A stretch of 64,000 nucleotides of DNA from Periplaneta americana. Its lineage: Eukaryota; Arthropoda; Insecta; Blattodea; Blattidae. The translations under genes and the position numbers were made by a program. The stretch lies in assembly GCF_040183065.1 (NCBI RefSeq), contig NC_091132.1, positions 93,656,606 to 93,720,605 of the forward strand, written 5' to 3'. A model generated the notes under the pieces. It made no database searches. It was not told where the DNA came from and saw only the letters and a list, made by a program, of their open reading frames with translations. Shown piece after piece: positions 58,578 through 64,000 of this stretch; positions within the stretch are counted from its first letter, which is position 1, and each line of letters starts with the position of its first letter.

Positions 58578-59420
58578 CTAATAATAATGAGATGATTTAA
58601 ATATTTATCCTGTAATAATTAACATTAAACATTGAGAAACTTGAAAGAACTCTTATTGTAAAAGACAATTGTTTGCAAACGATTTCGTTAGTCTCGTCTT
58701 GAATTGGTTTGATGACTGACAGTCTTTGACATTATTCGATAGGGAATTTAAAAGTCGAGGAACAGCCACAGTGAAAGAAGATGAATATGATGATGTTCGG
58801 TGGGAGGGTATGAATAATATTGAAGAATGTTGTGATCATGTGTCTAAATTGAAGGGTTCAGAGCTATAGTGGGCCAAGTACCACTTATTAAAAATGGAGA
58901 AAGCAAGGGTTAAAGTCAAGTGAATACCATAGTTTAATATGATTTACACATAATTTAGCTTTAATGTGTATTCCTTATATTACTTACTGTATGTTTCCCT
59001 TGAATTACGATAATAACTTCATTTTAACCCTTGCTTTCTACGGTTTTAGTAAATGGCGCTTGGCCCACTATGGTTCTGAACACTTCAATTATGATGAGTT
59101 GATAAATTTTGAGACCGAGAAGCGAGATAGGAATGGAGAAAGTCAATATATGAAAGAAAATGGAAAAACAGTGGATTTTCCTACGATCTCCTAGACGGAG
59201 CCAGAACAACATTTCGAGGGATGGTATTACGTGATCAGCCCGGCGAATATTGCAGACGAAACGGACGCAAATAAGTATTATGAACACGTTGTAGTCTCTG
59301 CGCCAAAGTAACGCTTAGATTAGAAAACAGAATATCACAGTAATCGAAGTGGGGCAACACGAGTGTTTGCACTAAAATCTTTTTCACTGAAAAGAAGCTA
59401 GTCAAACGCTCCTTCACTTA
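58541..59420 (-). mobile_element. LINE 3' part (RRADH family), copy 2, split by a MITE
   Basis: Reverse-strand frames read VKKILVQTLVLPHFDYCDIL, VTLAQRLQRVHN, then after a frameshift RFVCNIRRADHVIPSLEMLF and WLRLGDRRKIHCFSIFFHIL. The AATT-flanked MITE (58851-59086) follows, and after it the LINE continues to an (AAT)n tail at 58541-58577. It is more damaged than copy 1 at 47083-47745. Confidence 0.85.
58851..59086. mobile_element. 236-bp MITE flanked by AATT
   Basis: Ends GAAGGGTTCAGAGCTATAGT and (reverse complement) GAAGTGTTCAGAACCATAGT. Inverted similarity runs for about 70 bases, including AGTGGGCCAAG and GAAAGCAAGGGTTAAA. AATT lies at 58847-58850 and 59087-59090. The uninterrupted LINE copy at about 47400 gives the empty site, confirming that AATT was duplicated. 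Confidence 0.9.
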
Positions 59421-59688
59421 ATCATCACCAAACATCTTGCCATATTTCTCTCACATGGACAGCTATCTGCGTCTGGAATATCTCCCCATTATATCACATA
59501 TTATGTAGTGTATGTTTTGCAGTGTCCCAAATTGACATCCAAAATAGCTACTTTTACTTGGCTAACGTTTGAAAACCAACAGTATCATTTATACCGGAGT
59601 GGTTATTGCTCGCTTGTTTCTACCTATACACAGTAGGAATATTAATTTGTGGTATATATAAAAATCCCCTCCATTTGAACAACACATC
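59421..59688. other. Unassigned
   Basis: No feature supported. Confidence 0.4.
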
Positions 59689-59689
59689 C

Positions 59690-60091
59690 CACACAGCGCA
59701 ATACTAGCATCTTTCGATATCACTAACTTATACACTAACATACCGATACAAAACACATTACAGATACTAAAACAAATGCTTATAGACAACAACACACCAC
59801 AAGAACACATCGAAGAAATCATCCACATCACAGATATCATCACAATGCAAAACTATTTCACTTACAACAACAAATACTACACCCAAACAGAAGGATTGCC
59901 TATGGGATCACCCATTCCTAGCATACTAGCAGAGATACTTTTACACAACATAGAACAAACATACATACTCTACAATGACCACAACAAATATTCACACAAC
60001 ATAATATACTGGCACAGATATGTAGACGACATACTCATATTATACAAAGGAAACGAACGACAAATACACAAACTACACCAATATTTACTTA
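59690..60091 (+). pseudogene. PLE reverse transcriptase, first half
   Basis: Frame reads AILASFDITNLYTNIPIQNT (motif A with Asp), EGLPMGSPIPSILAEILLHN (motif B), and WHRYVDDILILYKGNERQIH (motif C, YVDD). These are the palm motifs of Penelope-like reverse transcriptases. The copy is 5'-truncated just before motif A. The frame stays open to KLHQYL, where a LINE inserted. The catalytic Asp residues are intact, but the element cannot be functional because of truncation and insertion. Confidence 0.9.
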
Positions 60092-60962
60092 CTTACTTAC
60101 TTACTTACTTACTGGCTTTTAAGGAACCCGGAGGTTCATTGCCGCCCTCACATAAGCCCCCCATTGGTCCCTATCCTGAGCAAGATTAATCCATTCTCTA
60201 TCATCATATCCCACCTCCCTCAAATCCATTTTAATATTATCTTCTCATCTACGTCTCGGCCTCCCTAAAGGTCTTTTTCCGTCCGGCCTCCCAACTAATA
60301 CTCTATATGCATTTCTGGATTCGCCCATACGTGCTACATGCCCTGCCCATCTCAAAGGTCTGGATTTAATGTTCCTAATTATGTCAGGTGAAGAATACAT
60401 TGCGTGCAGTTCTGTGTTGTGTAAATTTCTCCATTCTCCTGTAACTTCATCCCTTTTAGCCCCAATTATTTTCCTAAGCACCTTATTCTCAAACACCCTT
60501 AACCTATATTCCTCTCTCAAAGTGAGAGTCCAAGTTTCACAACCATAAAGAACAACCGGTAATATAACTGTTTTATAAATTCTAACTTTCAGATTTTCTG
60601 ACAGCAGACTGGATGATAAAAGCTTTTCAACCGAATAATAACAGGTATTTCCCATATTTATTTCGTGTTTAATTTTCCCGAGTATCATTTATATTTGTTA
60701 CTGTTGCTCCAAGATATTTGAACTTCTCCACCTCTTCAAAAGATAAATTTCCAATTTTTATATTTCCATTCCGAACAATATTCTCGTCACGAGACGTAAT
60801 CATATACTTTGTCTTTTCGGGATTTACTTCCAAACTTCTCTCTTTACTTGCTTCCAGTAAAATTCCCGTGTTTTCCCTTATCGTTTGTGGATTTTCTCCT
60901 AACATATTCACGTCATCCGCATAGACAAGCAGCTGATGTAACCCGTTCAATTCCAAACCCTC
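60092..60962 (-). mobile_element. 5'-truncated LINE inserted in the PLE
   Basis: On the minus strand: [20 protein letters not shown] (motif C, YADD), [25 protein letters not shown], a one-base frameshift near 60680, then NMGNTCYYSVEKLLSSSLLS, VVLYGCETWTLTLREEYRLR, LRKIIGAKRDEVTGEWRNLH and MGESRNAYRVLVGRPDGKRP. One in-frame TGA, at about 60244, replaces an expected Trp (GRPRRR-stop-EDNIKMDLREVGYDD). A (GTAA)n tail closes the 3' end (60086-60113 on the plus strand as TTAC). TACTTA occurs at both borders (60086-60091, 60963-60968). A 70-base tail of the same family is at 16672-16742. Confidence 0.92.
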
Positions 60963-61553
60963 TACTTAAAATAAACCCAAAACTTCAATATACACTGGAA
61001 CTTGAAAACAACAACTCCATAAATTTCCTAGACATCACCATAACAAAAGTTGACAACAAACACACTTTAAAAATATACAGAAAACCAACCACCACCACCA
61101 CACACATACACAACACATCTAACCACCCCGTACAACACAAACGTGCTGCAGTTAGGACAATGGTACACAGATTACTCAACATACCCATGAGCCAACAACA
61201 CTACAATGAAGAAGTGAACACAATCAAATACATAGCACAAGAAAATGGTTACAATCCAAACATAATAGACAACATCTTAAGGAAGACAAAACAAAGCTTA
61301 ACAAACACACAAAACACAACACAAAAACAAGAAGACAAGAAATAAATCACACTAACATACGAAAACAAAAGCACACATAAGATCGCATCTTCATTCAGAA
61401 AGCAGAAATACAACATAGCATACAGAACAGAAAACACACTACAATGACATCTCAACACACAAACAACACAAACAAATAAATACAACCACACAGGCGTATA
61501 AAAACTCACATGTAATAGTTGCGACAAGTTCTACATTGGACAGACAGACATTC
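60963..61553 (+). pseudogene. PLE linker and start of GIY-YIG domain, second half
   Basis: The frame resumes as [40 protein letters not shown], then HNTSNHPVQHKRAAVRTMVH and RLLNIPMSQQHYNEEVNTIK. A stop follows at about 61343. Broken frames lead to GVYKLTCNSCDKFYIGQTD at about 61493-61550, the GIY-YIG motif, and then the similarity ends. Joined to the first half without the LINE, the codons read [10 protein letters not shown] with no frame change. Confidence 0.88.
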
Positions 61554-61744
61554 ATATTTCTATTTAATTTGTATAGCCAATAGAACCTTCATTAAACACA
61601 AATCAAAATTTTAATTTTAGAATGAAAAATTACGAATTATTTTTTCATCACTCACCTTTATAACTAGAATCAAATCGAGTATGAAAATACTGTCACTTTA
61701 CTCATGCAACATACAACTCCACTGTTACAAACATTTCAAAATCA

Positions 61745-61822
61745 GAACTCCTGCGGGACAAAATTCCGGCACATCCGGCGACGCTGATATAACCTCTGCA
61801 GTTGCGAGCGTCGTTAAAAAAA
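61745..61822 (+). mobile_element. SINE family 3, 3' end only
   Basis: Begins AGAACTCCTGCGGGACAAAA and ends GCGAGCGTCGTTAAAAAAAT. It is nearly identical to 8227-8303. Confidence 0.85.
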
Positions 61823-61868
61823 TTAAAAATAATTCAACATCAAAATATACCATCTAATAGAAAATGTC

Positions 61869-62700
61869 TCACTGTACCCACTTCTCCCCTACATCACATT
61901 TGACACACACTGTTATAGCTTTCTTGCTGCACTTCCTATAGTTGAGTTGTTTCTTCTTGGATGTGTGTGGATCAATCGGCAAACTTGCAACATAAAGTTC
62001 CAAACCATCATACCTGGAGTCGATTTTTGCGGAACTGGACGGACGACCTCGAATTGTAGTTGCTCTTTCAATGGATTCTAATATTGCTGTTGCAACACGA
62101 GTCCGAAATGACTAGTGGTCGAGACTCCCTCCATCCTTCCTATAGAAGGCCCATGCATTTTGTTCAGCAGCGTCAACTATATGTGTAATGATAGGAAAAT
62201 ACCAATTTTTCCCACTTATCGATACTCTGTAGAGAGAAATGTTTTGACCCGCACGACCAATTCCTCCCATATATTTGTTGTAAGTGTGTATTAGGTGAGG
62301 CTGTGGGACTTGAATATTTTCCTTTTTTGTTTTTGAGAATCCTCCCACTTGGTGCAGAGGATAAAGAGTATCGAAGTTAGTGGCTACAGATACAATGCTG
62401 TTATCATGCCACCTTACTGCATCTTTATCTGATTGTTGTTCAAAAGCTCCTCTCTTCTCCTTTTTTAAAGATTCAGGTGGAGGCAAATCACATGACTTGT
62501 CTATTCGATTTCCTCGAATAGCTTCTGTTGCTTCTATTCCTCTTCCTTTCAGATCCATTAGTACGTCAGTACTAGTAAACAGATTATAAAAAATAATCTG
62601 TAAGGAATTCCGGAGGAAGTTGATCAGCGTAAGTCAAGATAATGCCGTATCCCATTCCCCTGTTCTCGTATTTTGTACTGCAGGTGCCGCTCCTTGACAC
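61869..62700 (-). pseudogene. piggyBac-type transposase C-terminal half, catalytic residues lost
   Basis: Minus-strand frame: YENRGMGYGIILTYADQLPP and a broken NLFTSTDVLMDLKGRGIEAT, then AIRGNRIDKSCDLPPPESLK, DAVRWHDNSIVSVATNFDTL, VPQPHLIHTYNKYMGGIGRA and QNISLYRVSISGKNWYFPII. TAG at 62112-62114 stands where Leu is usual (GGSLDH-stop-SFRTRVATAILES). The frame then continues to a Cys-containing end (RKCSKKAITVCVKCDVGEKW) with a stop at 61869-61871. In active piggyBac proteins MGGVDxxDQ carries the last catalytic Asp; here both positions are Gly. The N-terminal half is missing. Confidence 0.88.
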
Positions 62701-62774
62701 GGTCCTAACCAAATTAGATACTCGTTGCTAATACCTCTACACCACACTTATACCCGAGCCTTATCGGTTTTCCT

Positions 62775-62776
<2 letters not shown>

Positions 62777-62821
<45 letters not shown>
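62777..62821. repeat. (AT)n microsatellite
   Basis: About 22 AT units. Confidence 0.95.
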
Positions 62822-62823
<2 letters not shown>

Positions 62824-62903
62824 CAAGAACATGGAATACAAAATATATAATATTATGATATAAAAGATTTAGGGCTACTATTAAATATTGTATAATCAAT
62901 ATA

Positions 62904-63799
62904 CAGAATGTTAAAAAAAAGTATCCAATATTTTGGGAAGTGATAGTATGCATCAAAACAAGGAAAAAAGTCTAATAAACATGGTTCCTACAATACATAC
63001 TTTCTGAGATCTGAATACTTGTTCATAGGAGGTGCTCAATGTGCCATCCATTTATGGAAATGCATTTTTCTGCCCTACAATACAACAGGCTACCAGATAA
63101 TCATACCGTATTTGACACCCCTGGCATGGAATACAGATACGTCGCAAGGAATACTGAAAACAAAAGTTAGGTTGCGGATATGAGCGGGGTTCAGCAGAGA
63201 TGGTGTTGTGAATTTTCGCAATCAGCATGTGTGGGCTGATGAAAATTCCCATGCAGTTGAAGAAACAAGGCATCGGCACCGATTCTCAATCGACGTATGG
63301 GCAGGCGTTCTTGGTGATACATTAAGGGCCATACGTGCTACCATAGAGGGCTCGTTATCATGACTTTCTAATTAACGTTTTGCCTACCTTGCTGGAGTAT
63401 GTGCCATGTAGTAAAGACTACAGATGTTATTCATGAATGATGGCACACCAGCACATTATTTCCGCAATGGACGTGAACACCTGACGCTGACATTTCAGGA
63501 GCTCTGGATTGATTGGGGAGGCCCCACACCTTGGCCTGCTTGTTCTTGAGATCTAAATCCCCTAGAGTTTAGATTATCAAGAACAACCAGGTCAATTTCA
63601 AAGAGTGCGTGATTCGTTACTCCGAAGGGCAGAGGAATGCATTGCCAAGAATGGACGTCACATTTAGGACCTCCTATGAAGAAGTATTCAGATCTCAGAA
63701 AGTATGTGTTGTAGGACTCATGTTTATTAGACATTTTTTTCTTGTTTTGATGCATACTAGCACCTCCTAAAATATTGGATACTTTTTCTTAACACCCTG
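62904..63799 (+). mobile_element. 896-bp TA-flanked transposon with about 150-bp inverted ends
   Basis: Left end CAGAATGTTAAAAAAAAGTA and right end (reverse complement) CAGGGTGTTAAGAAAAAGTA. The inverted similarity continues through ATGCATCAAAACAAG, TCTAATAAACATG and CATACTTTCTGAGATCTGAA to about 63050 and 63650. TA flanks both ends (62902-62903, 63800-63801). Transposase scraps of the DUF4817/DDE_3 type lie between the ends. Confidence 0.92.
63170..63620 (+). pseudogene. Transposase remnant inside the 896-bp element
   Basis: The plus strand reads FSRDGVVNFRNQHVWADENS, then HRHRFSIDVWAGVLGDTLRA; further on MNDGTPAHYFRNGREHLTLT, LWIDWGGPTPWPACS and DLNPLEFRL. These are the conserved blocks of the Tc1/mariner-type transposase also seen at 398-1158 and 41398-41665. 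The first catalytic Asp region is missing and several frame changes occur. The N-terminal half has been deleted, leaving a short non-autonomous derivative. Confidence 0.85.
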
Positions 63800-63801
63800 T
63801 A

Positions 63802-64000
63802 TAACAAGGGAGAATTTCATTGGTGATTTTACCAAATAGTGATATGAAAATCTTTATCTCAATACTGCTACTTAGTGGATATGTGTATCTACCTAGGCAC
63901 CAAATGTATTAGGAAAACAGCTTGGATATCATAACCCTCAGTTGTGAATGCAATGACTCGCGATAGATTCAAATTAATAAAGGCTAATTTTCACGCATGC
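63802..64000. other. Window end, nothing recognised
   Basis: No feature supported. Confidence 0.4.

Overview
The window looks like intergenic insect DNA packed with transposable elements (TEs). It is AT-rich, has no operons or ribosome binding sites, and contains many tRNA-headed SINEs, non-LTR retrotransposons (LINEs), Penelope-like elements (PLEs), hAT, piggyBac and Tc1/mariner-type elements, plus trinucleotide and AT microsatellites. The SINE and LINE families match what I remember of cockroach and termite (Blattodea) genomes. That assignment is recall, not a search. I see no intact host gene. Two short open segments (42408-42593 and 50693-50872) are the best candidates for host exons. Every recognised transposase or reverse transcriptase is broken.

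Layout. 1-2310: a Tc1/mariner-type transposase remnant split by a SINE, then a minus-strand hAT remnant. 2346-7312: a 5'-truncated LINE with RNase H, split by a 4.0 kb hAT element (8-bp target duplication). That hAT itself carries a LINE tail, a minisatellite and a 529-bp retroposon. 7313-24600: SINEs, small MITEs, LINE tails and long stretches with nothing recognisable. 25479-27642: a complete but dead hAT element with 8-bp target duplications. 29095-36160: a PLE fragment broken by a 5.1 kb TA-flanked element, which holds a degenerate transposase of a poorly described family and a further AATT-flanked element, and also by a 1.1 kb hAT holding a 221-bp MITE. 36195-36800: a GC-richer minisatellite open in several frames. 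36903-39900: a composite element, a piggyBac-type element, a LINE tail and a PLE piece. 41398-50900: transposase scraps, LINE copies and the candidate exons. 51958-54306: a hAT with three nested layers of insertion. 55666-56400: a 735-bp near-palindrome. 57422-58273: a small hAT. 58541-59420: a LINE split by an AATT-flanked MITE. 59690-61553: a PLE whose reverse transcriptase is split by a LINE. 61869-62700: a piggyBac transposase lacking its catalytic aspartates. 62904-63799: a TA-flanked transposon with terminal inverted repeats of about 150 bp.

The main interest is the insertion record. At five insertions (into the Tc1-type transposase, the RNase H LINE, the PLE endonuclease, the PLE reverse transcriptase and a LINE copy) removing the insert and one duplicated target rejoins the host element, in four of them in frame in coding sequence. 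This gives a relative chronology. Several DNA elements also share an architecture of short motifs repeated just inside their ends. The palindrome TAGGCCTA is strongly over-represented across unrelated parts of the window.
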